From: Lunularia cruciata
Lineage: Eukaryota > Streptophyta > Marchantiopsida > Lunulariales > Lunulariaceae
DNA length: 64,000 bases
Reading direction: 5' to 3'
NCBI GenBank assembly: GCA_948567375.1
Contig: OX419759.1
Span: 48,151,493 to 48,215,492, forward strand
A program made the translations under genes and the position numbers. Position 1 is the stretch's first letter, and every line of letters begins with the position of its first letter. Below are positions 43,401 through 55,167 of this stretch, one piece after another. The notes under the pieces were generated by a model. The model worked only from the letters and a program-made list of their open reading frames with translations. It was not told the DNA's origin and did not search any database.

Positions 43401-45639
43401 TGCTACGGTATCCTCCGGCTTGGGCAATAAAAGTTCGAGCTACTTGCTTCGAGACAATTATGTTTAAGCGGCCTGATCTAGACCAAATGTAATTGACCGT
43501 TCTTGTTCTGTCCCGTATATTTAGATAAGGGCTTAAGACTTAGCTTCCCACTGGAAGCAAGATTTCTGGAAGTAGTAAGTGCATGACTGAAACTTCCGTA
43601 ATTTTTCATTTGGTCCCTAAAACAAGTTCTGAGTAACGTCCAGACTCAAGCTGGTTATACAGTTACTCTTTTAAAACCAGCTGTCTTTCCATGATGCAGA
43701 AGTTCCCAAACAAAGTAGATTGGTACTTAACACCTCCTGTGAGCATGTTACCCGGCAATTCCAACGTCAAACTCCTTATATCATCGTAGTATAAACTTTC
43801 AGAAGCACATCAGTTGCGAGAATCCCACTGGAAAACAGATTAGAATTAGTCTGGGCGTCTACAGTTTTGGAAGATATTGGGTAAGATGACAATGCGTGAT
43901 TTCATGTCTCTGCACAGATTAGTGCAAAACAGCTATTAGAGCTGGAAAAAGACCGAACTGTTTGTGAACGGTGATAAAGGCAATTAAAGCTATGACATGC
44001 AGCGTGCCAGAAGAATTTGGTCTCTCAATCATGATGGCAAGTCATGTTAGCCCGACCGTGAAGACATATCATAAGGAATATAAGATGCGCATATGCACGC
44101 AATTTCCACACGGCGCATGCATGAATAATTCTGACCAAAGCGCAAGAAGAGAGTTCATGAAGTGAGTGGAAGTATTCCGGTTCCTATTTTCAGAAACACG
44201 AATGCCTCATACTGACAGCTCAATTTGTTCGTTACATCAATTGCAGTTACTACTATTTTGGAGATGGTACTGTAAGATCACATGAACGAAAAAGCCGGTG
44301 AACAGCGAGGAGAAAAGTAAATGATTGGTACTAATCGCGAGTGTGTTAGGTGATGTGACTGACAGTGTCGAGTTACCACCGAATGAAGTGTTATTGACGG
44401 TATAAGAGCTTAAAATAATGTACTTTAGCATAATTTGAAATAGAGTATGATCACGTTTTCCAGTTGGACAGCTCTTCAATGTCTACAATCACTATTAATC
44501 AGCCATATAGACATAGAGCGATTCTACTCATGTGAAAGCTTTATCAATGAGCACGACTTTTCCTGCTACTTGTTTGGAAAATGCTGAATCCAAACTTCCA
44601 TGAATCCTTCATCGTCCCACCCCACGTGGTGAAGCGTGCAGCCACCTTTAGATTCCTTACTGAAGCAAAGGTAGTTCACTCTGGACTGGTCATTTGAGCA
44701 GTTAGGTTATGATTCGAAAACAGGGCCAGAAAGCATAATGCAATCAGCACATCTTATGAACATAAACAGGACAATTATGTTCCATGCTGATGGGATTGAC
44801 CAGCTTCCAGATAGTCAGCAATCAATCAATCTCATACTTAATGATGTTTTTTTAATCACCACATCATATCAAATAGAAGAAAAATCCCACGCATCAATAT
44901 TGGTCCTACCTTTCACTTTAAGTAGTTCAATCGATCAGTTCATGCATAGTAACCTAGATTAAGTTTGTGTTCGTGGTGCACATCTCTGGCATACATACAA
45001 TCACAGGACATGGCTTGCACGTGACTAGTTCGAACGCGGTGTTGCGGGACTGCCGGAAGCTTGACTTGAAGCCGAAAAGAGCCTAGAATCCTGAATTTGG
45101 TTGCTCCATGCTCTCGCATGAAAGACAAGGCAAGGCATAGTACACAGATGCTGTCTTGGTACACTAAGACAGCACTTGCACTATTCTTTGTCCTCCATAT
45201 GAAACCCTTGCGTATATCGCTGATCACTGTCCTAAGATAACCAAATTCACCGCTAGATGTCCTTCACGGACATTAGTAACGTTGCGTCGAGTATGGTTAT
45301 CCAAATTGAGCTCTACTACACAAGAAAGAATGTCAATTCGCCGTGGTGGTACTACGACTACTGATCAGATCGAAGTAAGCACCCAAAACTGCCCAAGAGA
45401 GAAGATCAATGGCTTATATAGGATGATCTCTGTGCACCGTGAGTGAATGGCAAAGTAAGAATCACGAGTGTACAAGCTTCTGCAACTCCTGAACACTCTC
45501 AACTGTAAATGCAATATGTGGGTGGATCTGTGGGACGACTGGACTACGTAGCATCTATAAACCTGAACAGAATGCTCAAGGTACAATGTTCAAAGGGGCA
45601 GGGTGCAACATATCGTCTGCGAAACTCGATCATACTCCT

Positions 45640-46125
45640 CATCATGCAAAGATGGATCATCCACACACACAGCTCAGTATCTTCTCCTCGATTACAGTGA
45701 AGGACAATCAATTCTATGCATGCATATCCACAAAGTTGGGTTGTTTATGCCCTTTTTTTATCCACATCTTACCAGATAGGAAGCAGTTAGTAATGTTTTA
45801 TTGTATAGTTTGACCTATGCCAGTGGAATTTAGTTTTATGCAAGAAACATGTGTGAATGTTTTCTTAGTAACTGATCTCATCATGCAATCTTGGATCATC
45901 CACATGCATGGATCAATGTCTTGTCCTCAATTATATATGCATGTACAGTGGAAGGGCATTCTCTTCTGTGCATGGGTATCTTATGTCTATATTATGTCTA
46001 TTTTATCCAGAGTTTACCAGGAAGGAAAGCGGCTACTTCATATTGGGTTCATACCTATGCCAATGAATGTTAATGATACAGAACTAAAGTGTGCGAATGT
46101 CTTCTTAGTAACAGAAGCATGAAAT
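45640..46125. repeat. Diverged two-copy tandem duplication, period about 239 bp
   Basis: The block from 'catcatgcaaagatggatca' (45,640) recurs from 'catcatgcaatcttggatca' (45,879). Later anchors repeat in the same order: 'cctatgcca(g/a)tg(g/-)aat', and 'gtg(t/c)gaatgt(t/c)ttcttagtaac' at about 45,851 and 46,091. Both units also share 'ttaccag(a/g)' and 'aggaa'. No coding sense is evident. Confidence 0.7.
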
Positions 46126-46485
46126 GAAATGTCTTAACCTCTTTCATGAGTCGTAATCTATGTGGAGAGTACTATGATCTTGGTCTTCTATAAAACACAA
46201 ACCATTGCTATATTTATAGCTTCGAATTCGTATGAAGAAGACTTTGGAAGATCGATATCTAATGAATAACGCTAATGTATTGTATCCAGAAGTTATTCAA
46301 TAGTATGAATCGACTTCTCATCTTTTATGTCATGCTTTTCAAATATCAAAATAAATCTCAAAATAGGCAGAGTTCAGAAGGTGATAGGCATAATCGACAT
46401 ATTTGCAGTTCAGCTAACCCCATGGTAGAGATCCGAGTAACTATAAGCGCTTAGATACCCACCTAGCTTGTCTACATGGCACGAT

Positions 46486-46635
46486 GATCACCACACATAC
46501 ATAGCTTTCAAGACCAAGTGGTACAGCTAGCAGTCTTTATCTTGCCAAACTTGCATCAAGATCACCACACAAGCACAGGTCTCAAAACCAAATGCTACTA
46601 TAACATAACAGCAGTCTTCTCTATCCGAACTTCGA
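46486..46635. repeat. Diverged tandem duplication, period about 74 bp
   Basis: 'gatcaccacacatacatag', with 'tcaagaccaa', 'cagcagtctt' and 'aacttg' after it, recurs from 46,560 as 'gatcaccacacaagcacag', 'tcaaaaccaa', 'cagcagtctt', 'aacttcg'. Noncoding. Confidence 0.6.
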
Positions 46636-47194
46636 GCTGCAATGGTTGGCATCCAGGAACAGTGTCTCAGGTGGAATACGATCAATACATAGAACTAGCA
46701 CTTCAAAGGTGGAAGGGACTGGGTGCTAGCACACTGTTCTCTACAATCTTTAGATCTAGCAAGGTGAGTCGATCGCTGCCTATTTTACTGCATTCTCCTT
46801 CCAACGAAATTACCTAGTCCTAGAATAATATGGATATTTGATGTTTGCTGTTCATGGTTCAAGCTTGCATCCTTAGGATAATGGTTTACAGCTTGCAAAT
46901 AGTATGTCCATATTGTAGTCTAACGTAAGGATTACATTAAACAGTCCATGAAGTTATGATTCTCTGAAAGGGCCTACCTGAAATGAAAGGAACTTTCAGC
47001 TATAGAGTTGTCAATGGATACGCAAGCTTCTTAATAGGTAAGTAAGTGAGTTCGAACAAAATCATCAACTTACCAAAAGCTCATGCCAGCTACGTTGGCA
47101 GTTGGGACTGATGCCTTGCGGGGACAAGGACCAAAAAAGGACTGTTTTCCTTAGGCGCAGCCATTCTCTCACAAATTTCTATTCTTTGTATGTC

Positions 47195-47214
47195 ACCCCC
47201 CGCCCCCGCCCCCG
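47195..47214 (-). other. C-rich tract; three close G-runs on the minus strand
   Basis: ACCCCCCGCCCCCGCCCCCG gives, on the minus strand, runs of five, five and six G separated by single C. A strict four-run quadruplex motif is not met, but such a tract can form related structures. It stands alone in AT-rich DNA about 820 bp upstream of the IQD gene. Confidence 0.5.
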
Positions 47215-47844
47215 CTCATTGAAAATGTTCGAATGTGCAATTATAAAGTTTATCTTCCAAGTTTTAGGGAAGTTGTTCTTCTGCTCTGCACAATCATGAC
47301 CTTACCTCATGTCTCCTGTCATTATGCGGCAATTGCTATTTCTCGCGGGGGGACCGCCATTGAGCTCGTGTTGTGCATCCAAGTTAGAAACTGATGGTCA
47401 TCATCTATTGATCGAGCCTAGTTACAAGCAACCTCTATCGGGTCTTGTGGGTCCTTTGGATTTGTTGAAAGACAGAGTTCTAATTTCAGTACCTACTATC
47501 TGGGTACAAGTATGTAAATAATTCCTTTGCGAGTGCAACAGGATGGCATGTAGGGGAAAGGCTACAGCAACACAGTAATTTAAGTAAAGTTGCATACAAC
47601 TGCATATTCTTTTTACAAGGTGTCAGTTGTCTTAACTCATTGTAGAAATTGTTAAAGAGCTTTCACTATATCTCGTAACCTGTCAAGCATAATCGAGGTG
47701 TGTCTAGATTTCAATAATTATCCCCACATTGGGCAGAGATCCTCAACTGTTACAACGAGATTCCAGGTCCGAGCTTCTACACTGTTTACATAACGCGAGT
47801 TCCCCGGTGTAATGTTTTGACGCGCTGCTCGATTAAGTAGCCCC

Positions 47845-47854
47845 GATATAAACC
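47845..47854 (+). promoter_or_regulatory. Possible TATA box of the IQD gene
   Basis: GATATAAACC lies 172 bp before the ATG, a plausible distance for a plant 5' UTR of about 140 bases. No other support. Confidence 0.25.
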
Positions 47855-48025
47855 GATGGTGAGCACAATGTCATGTACAACATCATATCTCTTGCATTTC
47901 TTTTTCAACTCGCAGTTTTTTAAGATTGATGCAACTGCGCAAAAACTCCAGGTCCGACCCTAGTCAAAGCTTTCGTAGTACCATTGACAGTTCTGCCCAC
48001 ATTCAGATTAACGCACTCAGAATAG

Positions 48026-49000
48026 ATGGGGAAGACTTCAGCTTGGCTTACCTCTTTGAAGGTGAAGATTCACGATCACGTACATGGAAATCTGGATAGC
48101 AGAAGGTTTCAGCACTTGCCGCATCAAAGTGTGAAGTCGACGAAGGGTATCTCTAGCCAAAGTGCTTCCGATTCCGAATCATGGGCTGGTTCATCCGTAA
48201 GCAAGGGAAATGAATCTGGCATTTCGACAGATCTCTCTGCTACTGAACCGTCTCCTATGTCCTCCGCCAGTCATACTAGTGCGTCGACCAAGAAGTCTGT
48301 CCAATCCAGATCCAGCAGTATTGCTGTGGATAAGATAACTCTTCCTTTGCCTAGAAACTCGAGACCTCCTTCTCCTGGAACTCCACATATGCATAAGAGA
48401 AAGAATTCCGTTACGGTCGTGGCTGACATTGGCGCACTTATCCGCGGCACTGGTGCTGCTGGATTACGTCGAATGTTGGAGGAATGGGCTGCTGTTGTGA
48501 TTCAAACAGCCTTCCGAAAATTCTTGGCTCGTCATGCTCTTTGTGCCCTCAAAGGTCTTGTGCGTCTGCAGGCGTTGGTGAGAGGGCACATGGTGCGACG
48601 TAGAATACGAGCTTTGGTTCGAATTCAAGCTCGGGCTTCTCACAGGCGTAGCCGGACTGCAGAAGTTCGAAGATGGCAAGAGGCTCAAGAGCCCCAATCT
48701 AGCGTAATTGGTAGCATTCCAATGAAGGCGAGAAGAACTTCATATTCTGCGGGTGATGCAGAATATGAAGCTGAAGAGGGGATCCACAGCGTGCGCACCT
48801 TGCCAGAGCTTCAAGCCCTGGTGAACATCAGGCAGGAGGGAGAGTCGAACAAGACTAGACGTCTGACCCACATAGAGGTCCCTTCGGTTAGACATTTGCT
48901 CGAGAAGGATGTAGCATCAAAAAGGGGTCGTGATTTGGCTTACGCATTGCTCATGACCTTGAAAGAAGAAAGGCAAGAACAGGACGCCGACGATGTCTGA
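48026..49000 (+). CDS. IQ67-domain (IQD) calmodulin-binding protein
   Basis: This is a 324-codon uninterrupted reading frame. It begins [15 protein letters not shown], the usual N-terminus of plant IQD proteins (short basic start with a Trp). Residues 40-120 are Ser/Thr-rich and end in a PPSPGTP patch. The IQ67 region spans about 151-210, with the first IQ motif [11 protein letters not shown] at 159-169, the second [13 protein letters not shown] at 181-193 and a third, [10 protein letters not shown], at 199-208. The second-to-third spacing is about six residues shorter than usual. A C-terminal [17 protein letters not shown] recalls the conserved RxLAYA block. IQDs bind calmodulin and act at microtubules, plasma membrane or nucleus; location here is not predicted. 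The family normally has an intron inside IQ67, and none is seen. The gene looks intact. Confidence 0.92.
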   Translation: MGKTSAWLTSLKVKIHDHVHGNLDSRRFQHLPHQSVKSTKGISSQSASDSESWAGSSVSKGNESGISTDLSATEPSPMSSASHTSASTKKSVQSRSSSIAVDKITLPLPRNSRPPSPGTPHMHKRKNSVTVVADIGALIRGTGAAGLRRMLEEWAAVVIQTAFRKFLARHALCALKGLVRLQALVRGHMVRRRIRALVRIQARASHRRSRTAEVRRWQEAQEPQSSVIGSIPMKARRTSYSAGDAEYEAEEGIHSVRTLPELQALVNIRQEGESNKTRRLTHIEVPSVRHLLEKDVASKRGRDLAYALLMTLKEERQEQDADDV

Positions 49001-51415
49001 GTGACCTTCCAATAATTGTTGTTCATGTTCTCTAGCTAGCGAGCCGTCGTACACATCAGTGTTTTGAGGTTTCTGCATCCGGTCAATTTTCGGGAGAAGT
49101 GTCAGCACGCTTAACTGAGATGTTATCGATACTACATGTGCTTCCGGTAGGATTTAAGACGGACGGCCGAAGACATGGTGGGTTTGAAACTAGTTGAAAG
49201 TTACACCCCTGTGCTCCTGGTAGGATTAAGAGCGACGTTTGAAACAGTGGTGAGGGTGGAATCAGTTACGCTGGATGGAAAGTAAGTTCAACACCTGGAC
49301 ATGCCAGTGGTACGATGAGACGCATACCGATGACACTGACACGGAAACGACCAAGAGACCAGGTACAGAAGAACAGGAAGGAAGAAGCCTGGGATGAGAG
49401 CTAACTCCTCTCTTGAGCTGTTGAAGAAGCCCGCTGCCAACTCCCAGAAAGGACAATTGTTTCATGACTTATGCGTGATCCAAGTCTTTTCATATCCGTC
49501 TCACCTATGCACATGCACTTAGACACATGGGCAAAATCAAATACTCACTTGTCCACTTGCAACTCTGGAGACCTGGCACCAGGGAACCCCAGGGCTGAGC
49601 ATGGAGATCAGCACAAAGTGCTGAGTACGTGTATTTACAGTCTTGACTCCTGACCATCCAGGTAAACAACTCTCTGACTCTCTAATATCCTTAAAATGAG
49701 TACAAGTCACTAAGTTACGAATGACTTATATCAGCAGGAATGTTTCTTTCCTGCTTATAAGTTTGTCTGCCACTATAGTATTTGTGCTGAGTCTTCGTGT
49801 TCAAGAGTTAGTTTTACAGTGCGTAACATCTATATCGTGATTCAGGTTTCTGGTCTAGCTACTTGTGAGCAGTGAGAAAGCCCTCCGGTTCCTCGCTAGC
49901 AGCTGATATCGACGTGCTCTATGCGGAATTCAATTTGCTTGTCTGCTTTATATGGGTATATAACCATTTCACTCATTGGGACTTCTATAGATCTTTAGTT
50001 CCTGGTCAAGATGATCAGAGGGGGCAACGTGTACTCGCGAATGATAAAAATTCTGCGCTGTGACCAGATAGAGTTTCAGTTCCGTTCGCACACCATAACA
50101 CACTAGTTACGATTGTATCAGAGAAAAGAGCAAATTCATGTCACACATATGGCATTAGTCTGCATGAGAATGATCTACCTCCTATCAAGAGCAATAAAGA
50201 GATCAATGATTGATCTTCTCGTTTCAACAAATCAAACGTGATCTATATCTAAATTATCGCAGAAGAATCTTTTGTCCTAGCCTCAGTATTCATGTCCATT
50301 TGGCCTTTTCCGAATTCCAGAGAAATCCTAGACAATCTAGGTACATAAGACTTGAATTAGTCTTGCTTTTAGGGAGCACCGTATAGATCCTATAATGTCT
50401 TAGAATAAAGGCATGCAACTGCCCGACATATCCATAGTCTGGTGCCACTCAGCTTAGCCGTCTTTGTGAAAGTACTGTGGTCGCCGAACACAATATTTGA
50501 TTATATTGTCCTTCGACTATAGCGAACCGACTGTATTTAAGCAAGTATTAATGTGATCAGCTGCAGAACAGTGGAATGGAAAACTTGAAGATATCTTGCA
50601 AACAATTGAGATAAATTAACGTTGTCGCAAGGTTTCTTAAGATGTGAGTTCTATAACCCGCACGTTTCGGAAACAAATTAATTGTTGAAATATTCAACGA
50701 GGTTTCTTTGACAGTACTCGGGCTTGCGCACATCGTTATGATCTTCCCGGTTGAGACCGATTACGCCCAACATGCAGGAATGCCAGTGGAATTGTGAGAC
50801 TTCCACACTCACAAATGCAAGAGCGAAAGTTTCATAGTCGAACTAAGATACAGAATGGGATACAAAACGCTTGGAGCTTTATTTGAGGATGAAAGCCAAA
50901 ACAGCTGGACCGCGGCAAGATCCACAAAAGATCCGAGGAGAAAATTACTATCATCGGCTACATTGTGTAAGATAGATTTTAACTCCCAGTACTATATGTA
51001 TTGTTACATATGATAAAGCTAGACTGTTGACCTAAAGTATACGTAGAGCCAGCTACAGTGCGAGAGGATCACATCCCCACTCCAATGCCGGGATAGTTGA
51101 CTGTTGGTCATAATCTTAGCGCTGCAGAAGTAAGTCTAATGCAGAAGGCTGGCTGATACGCAGACTGAGTCTCCTGCAAAAGAATGCTTACATACGCGTT
51201 TACTCTATCTCGAGTTGATTTCAAAAGAAACAGAACTACCGTGTTAAGACCCGGTTTTGTGCTCACGTCGAGGAAGATTGTATATATTTGCAGATGATAC
51301 CGCATGTTTATATACTTGCCTTCGCCAAGCTTAAGAGGACAATCATATTTATCTTGAATCTTTTCTGAGCGTGCGCAGTACCTACTTACATCTGGACCTC
51401 CAGAGCGGATTAAAC
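49001..51415. other. Intergenic region between the IQD gene and the minus-strand cysteine-rich gene
   Basis: The first few hundred bases are probably IQD 3' UTR and contain the 73-bp repeat listed separately. After that no motif-bearing frame is seen. An open 103-codon stretch on the minus strand (51,419-51,108) overlaps the region downstream of the next gene and has no recognised feature. Confidence 0.45.
49137..49283. repeat. Diverged direct repeat, period about 73 bp, in the IQD 3' region
   Basis: 'tgtgcttccggtaggattta' at 49,137 recurs as 'tgtgctcctggtaggattaa' at 49,210. Each is followed by 'gacg', 'gaa(g/a)ca(t/g)ggtg' and 'gttac'. It may lie in the transcript 3' UTR. Confidence 0.5.
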
Positions 51416-51814
51416 TCAAGAACGTGGAGGAGTAAAATTGCTCTTCACTACGTAGAGCAACTGATTTGGTTGGCCATCCACTTGGTACATACCCTGCACA
51501 TTATCGTTCCATGAGCATCCTATGATAAGGTTCTCGAGATGATTTGCAGCATTATTGCAAGGAGTGCTCCACTTCTCCCCGCACATGAGCAGAGCTGCAC
51601 TTTCTGAGGCCTGCATTGTTGTGCACCAATCCGACATCTGTTCACAATTTGCGTGCTTCCTTAACTCGGACAGGAGATTATTTGCTTCTTTCACCGAAGC
51701 ATTTGCGTTCGGAAACCTGGTACAGTGCCCTATTGCCATTGCCGGTGTTGTAGTATACATCATCAGCGCAGTGATGACAATCACCATGACTGCCTGCTTG
51801 ACGTGTCTTTCCAT
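51416..51814 (-). CDS. Small secreted six-cysteine protein, KP4-like fold suspected (paralogue 1)
   Basis: This gene encodes 132 residues from the ATG at 51,814. A longer frame opens at 51,913, but this start gives the same length as paralogue 2 and puts a signal peptide at the N-terminus (hydrophobic 8-27, predicted cleavage after AMA at 27). The mature part has six Cys (31, 57, 64, 78, 86, 100), identical in spacing to paralogue 2. Blocks NASVKEA, SDWCTTMQASESAALLMCG, NHLENLIIGCSWNDNVQG and a C-terminal LLYVV stretch are shared. The Cys pattern and the WC..A..CG..C..L.NL...C order recall KP4-type killer-toxin-like proteins, a family reported in fungi and mosses, but this is a weak match by eye. 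Its role in a plant would be apoplastic and is unknown. It is intact and intronless in the coding part. Confidence 0.75.
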   Translation of the reverse strand: MERHVKQAVMVIVITALMMYTTTPAMAIGHCTRFPNANASVKEANNLLSELRKHANCEQMSDWCTTMQASESAALLMCGEKWSTPCNNAANHLENLIIGCSWNDNVQGMYQVDGQPNQLLYVVKSNFTPPRS

Positions 51815-53469
51815 CTCCGTGGAGTCTGTAGGCGAGAATACTGAACCAAATCCTTTTAGATATTTGCTGGTGAGAATGTCAACAGGTCTACTGTACATAT
51901 CTCTCAACATCACATCATTATCGACTCGTTATACCCTGTTCGCTCGAAGCTCATGCATCGAGATCAGCAAAGGTTATGAAAAAATTCCACATACAGACCG
52001 TGTCAGTCTATAGCTAGTATAGTGAGGAAGCTCGTAGCAAATCCGGAAGCTTAAGGGCCACATGCATCAACTGAATCACAAGATTTCACGAAGATATAAA
52101 GCACTGTCGTTGATTGCATCGCCCGAAGGTAACTTACTTGATGTGGGAAAAACGCAGGAATCCCCTTTTAACTGATCAACCGCACTGACCAGTTCCGGAT
52201 CTGTATCCTTGTATATCTGGACCACGGATTGCGATATGGTAACTGATATGTCTAGATGGATGTTCACTCTTCTCTCTTCGAGCTCTTATGTACCCACCAA
52301 CAAAGACCCTAGCCGTTTTGTCATGGACAGGCCCATGTTGGTAGAATGTGTCTCTTATTAGGGACACTCATGAGTCATGACTCTCACACGCAGCCGTTTC
52401 CGTCAGCATTACACGACAGAATAAGAATTCTTCACCCCCTCACTATAGAGCTCCAGGACCTATTTTAAAGTACCTGCGGGATCACATTATTCATCATGGA
52501 TCGTACTCAACTTCAACTTCTGAGCCCGAAGCTCCTGCTATTGCATTTGGTTATGTACTTGCAGCTGCCTGCTAGGTGGTTATTGTGTCCATCGAACACC
52601 TGTACCGTCTAAGAAAATCAGTACGCCTCGCATCGGTGACCAATTTTGACTACGTGCACTGGGAAAAACAACAACATCAAGTTTTAAAGTACCAACAACA
52701 ATTTGCTTCTAGTTGTTCTATCTGCTTCAATTGCTTGAGCGGCTTCTTACATCAGGCAGCTTGCATGACTATTCTCAGAGGCCGGTCAAGCAAACTTTGG
52801 ACCTCTTGATCTAGTCTTACAAGAGGTCCAGTCTTCCGATTGGATGTTGCAATTGCTTGTGGGTCGAAAATGCCCTTCAACATACACTGTCAGTACACTA
52901 AAAGTCAGCTTGCTCTTAAGCATATGTACGTACTTACATGTTGCGAAAATACCTGGCAGTGCTTGTGCTACCTGTTCCTAGTTGGTAAGGCTAGGAGAGT
53001 ACAATGGTAGGACTGACCCGTTGTATGGTCGAAGGTTGAGAATGCTCACTTGTCGTACCGCTACCGGTTATACGCTTAACTCTGCCAGACCGTATAATAC
53101 CCCAGGTGGACGAAGCATTAATATGGTTAGCATGATGCCAGGTCAGATTGTGTTGATACGATCTTTCATTTAGCACCGTACAGCTTGTATGGTTTTCAAA
53201 AAGTGGATGCACAATTTGCGATCAGCATGAATTATCTGTTCCTTCGCCAGTTTTTGGAGATATCGATAAAGGTGCTCACATTGTGTGGATTTTTGGGTCT
53301 CCTTCATCAGCCTTCACTATGGTCAGTTTTTGGACGGACAAATTTAATCCTCATTCTTACGTACGTCAGGTCTCTTTGACCGTTGCCAATTCAACGTTTC
53401 GTCAATCTTTTATACTTGTCTTCAGCTTTCCAACTAAATTTTACGGTCTCCTTCCCTTTGTCCACTCAT
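51815..53469. other. Intergenic region upstream of the minus-strand cysteine-rich gene
   Basis: It holds the presumed promoter and 5' UTR of the gene at 51,814 (no convincing TATA box identified). Beyond this there is no supported gene. Short open stretches on both strands lack recognisable motifs. Confidence 0.4.
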
Positions 53470-53931
53470 CAAAGTCATTTTGTACAAGGAAGTTCCACTT
53501 TTGATGGAAGAGTGGAATGCAATTCAGATACGAAGTTACTTTGTGGCAAAGTAGCCTTCTTCATCTCAATTGAATCTTCACATCGAAATCAAATTTGAAA
53601 ATAATTGAAGAATTGTGATTCTTAATGACTATTAATTGTGGCAAGACTGTTATTGAACACTTGTTATTCTTTTTGGGAGTGGTTTCTACCAAGAGGCTAA
53701 AATTGTAATCAAGAAAAATTACATTGTTATTATTTACTTTGTATTTGACCATTTCTTATCAATATCTCTTTGTACTTGACCATTCTTGACCAGGATCTCT
53801 TTTACTATTTACTTTGTACTTGATCATTCTTGACCAATATCTCTTTGTACTTGACCATTCTTGACCAACCAGGATCTCTATGATAATTATTCATCTATTA
53901 CTACAAAAATGATATTTGCATGGTTATCGCA
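53470..53931 (+). repeat. Isolated relic of a GL-type LTR end
   Basis: The plus strand aligns with the last part of GL-6. Shared words are 'ggaa(g/c)(t/a)c(a/-)attttg', 'gcaaagt(a/t)g', 'ttgaatc(t/a)tcaca', 'ggcaagact', 'cttgtta', 'gtttctacc(t/-)aagag', and the end 'ttactacaaaaatgatattt', closing with GGTTATCGCA where GL-6 has GGGTTGTCATA. It stands alone, 13 kb from the retrotransposon nest, and lacks LEP. An internal minisatellite is listed separately. It is the most diverged GL piece in the window. Confidence 0.65.
53739..53885. repeat. Minisatellite, four units of about 28-44 bp inside the LTR relic
   Basis: The units share 'ctttgta(c/t)ttgaccatt', 'cttgacca' and 'atctct', with and without an extra 'ttactattta'. 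The pattern looks like local duplication of the U5 segment 'ttgtatttg..catttctgac', which is single-copy in GL-1 to GL-6. Confidence 0.65.
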
Positions 53932-55165
53932 TAATACCTTGATAGGTCCTAGAAAATTGAGAATATCATTAAGTACAGCATATAACAAGAATTCCACCAT
54001 CTCACAAACCCTCAATATTGTTGGGATGATACTTTAGGGAAGGGTAGTACGTTACCACAAGTTTCTAGTCCACGAAGCAAATTTGGTGAGGGACAGAATA
54101 TTTGGTTTTTAAATTTTGGAGTCATATTAAGAGAGACGAAGGGTACCGTCAACGTTGTACGTGCCGTCCAGAGATGTTCCATCTTATACCACAAGGGAAT
54201 CGGGGATACGCATTGTCAATTGATACAAGATGGAATGGCCAGACGGTTACATTTTGAAGTTTTTGCCAGACCAAGGGGAAGAATTACCTACAATATTTGG
54301 AAGGATATACAGATTGAGGAAAAGCATCCGTCTACGCTCTGTGTCTGAGTAAATGTGTATCTAGGTTGGGTTCTTAGTTCCCGCACATATTTCTACCCAG
54401 ATCTGAGTACGCACTGCAGCAATCGCACCTTGATATTCGGGAACGCAGGAGCTGTTTGTACTTGATTTTATGTGACTGTACAAGCTAGGAACCTCTACAT
54501 CCTTGGAGAGCGGAGAAACTTGTCAATGATTGACATAATCAACTGTATCTTTCACCGCTGACATATATAGAATGTTATCAACTTTTTATTGGGTGGTTCT
54601 CAACTGCAAGAAGACCAACTCTGAGAAGATGGTCGCTGATCATGGCATGGTATTCACATGACAATCTACCTTGCCTGCCTCAAACTGACCCCGTACGTCC
54701 TACCATATCCCTACTTCTCTGATTGGTCTGACTGGCTTAGAAAGGCGACAAACCAAATACATACACGAAACATCGCGTTCAATTGCAATCAAGAGCATAT
54801 ATACAATAGTCAAGGTTGATATGCAAGCAGATACAAGTGACATTTTATCATAATCAATTCCACATGATGATCATCAGAATGTACAGTTTAAAACGAGCAA
54901 TACCAAATTCAATACAGTTATCGATCGGTAATAAGTCGACGTTGTCCTAAGTCTCCGTATGTTCCTAGCACTTAAAAACTCGAGGTTAGCGAGCAGGGCT
55001 AAAGGAGCAACGACGGTCACTGCAGGCATAGAGTTTAACGTATAATATACTTCCACATACCTTTATAATATACTTGGAGCCCCAATGTTAAAGTACATCG
55101 AATGACTCTTTACGGCGTAGGCGTTTTAGTCATCTTAGTTGTTACAAATTAGATCTCCTCAATTA
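53932..55165. other. Intergenic DNA, no gene recognised
   Basis: No frame with a known motif was found. A short plus-strand stretch at 54,228-54,350 is open but unplaced. Confidence 0.4.
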
Positions 55166-55167
55166 TA

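Larger units (their letters stand above)
40441..48025. other. Intergenic low-copy DNA, no gene recognised
   Basis: Composition becomes more even and the strand-skewed, repeat-rich texture of the left part ends. Open stretches up to about 105 codons occur on both strands (for example 42,371-42,054 minus), but none has a known motif, a convincing start context or partner exons. It contains the two small tandem duplications and the C-rich tract listed separately. Confidence 0.5.

Noticed and set aside
47195-47214. G-quadruplex regulatory element for the IQD gene
   Set aside because: Only three G-runs are present, it is 820 bp upstream, and nothing ties it to transcription.
40441-48025. Small genes among open stretches of 60-105 codons
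   Set aside because: The number and lengths are what chance gives in DNA of this composition. No motif, paired exons or paralogues support any of them.
51815-51913. Upstream start giving a 165-residue cysteine-rich protein
   Set aside because: The extension would bury the signal peptide, and the ATG at 51,814 gives exactly the length and layout of the paralogue.
53739-53885. Short regularly spaced repeats as a CRISPR-like array
   Set aside because: The repeats are directly abutting units of a decayed LTR in a plant genome, with no unique spacers and no cas genes.
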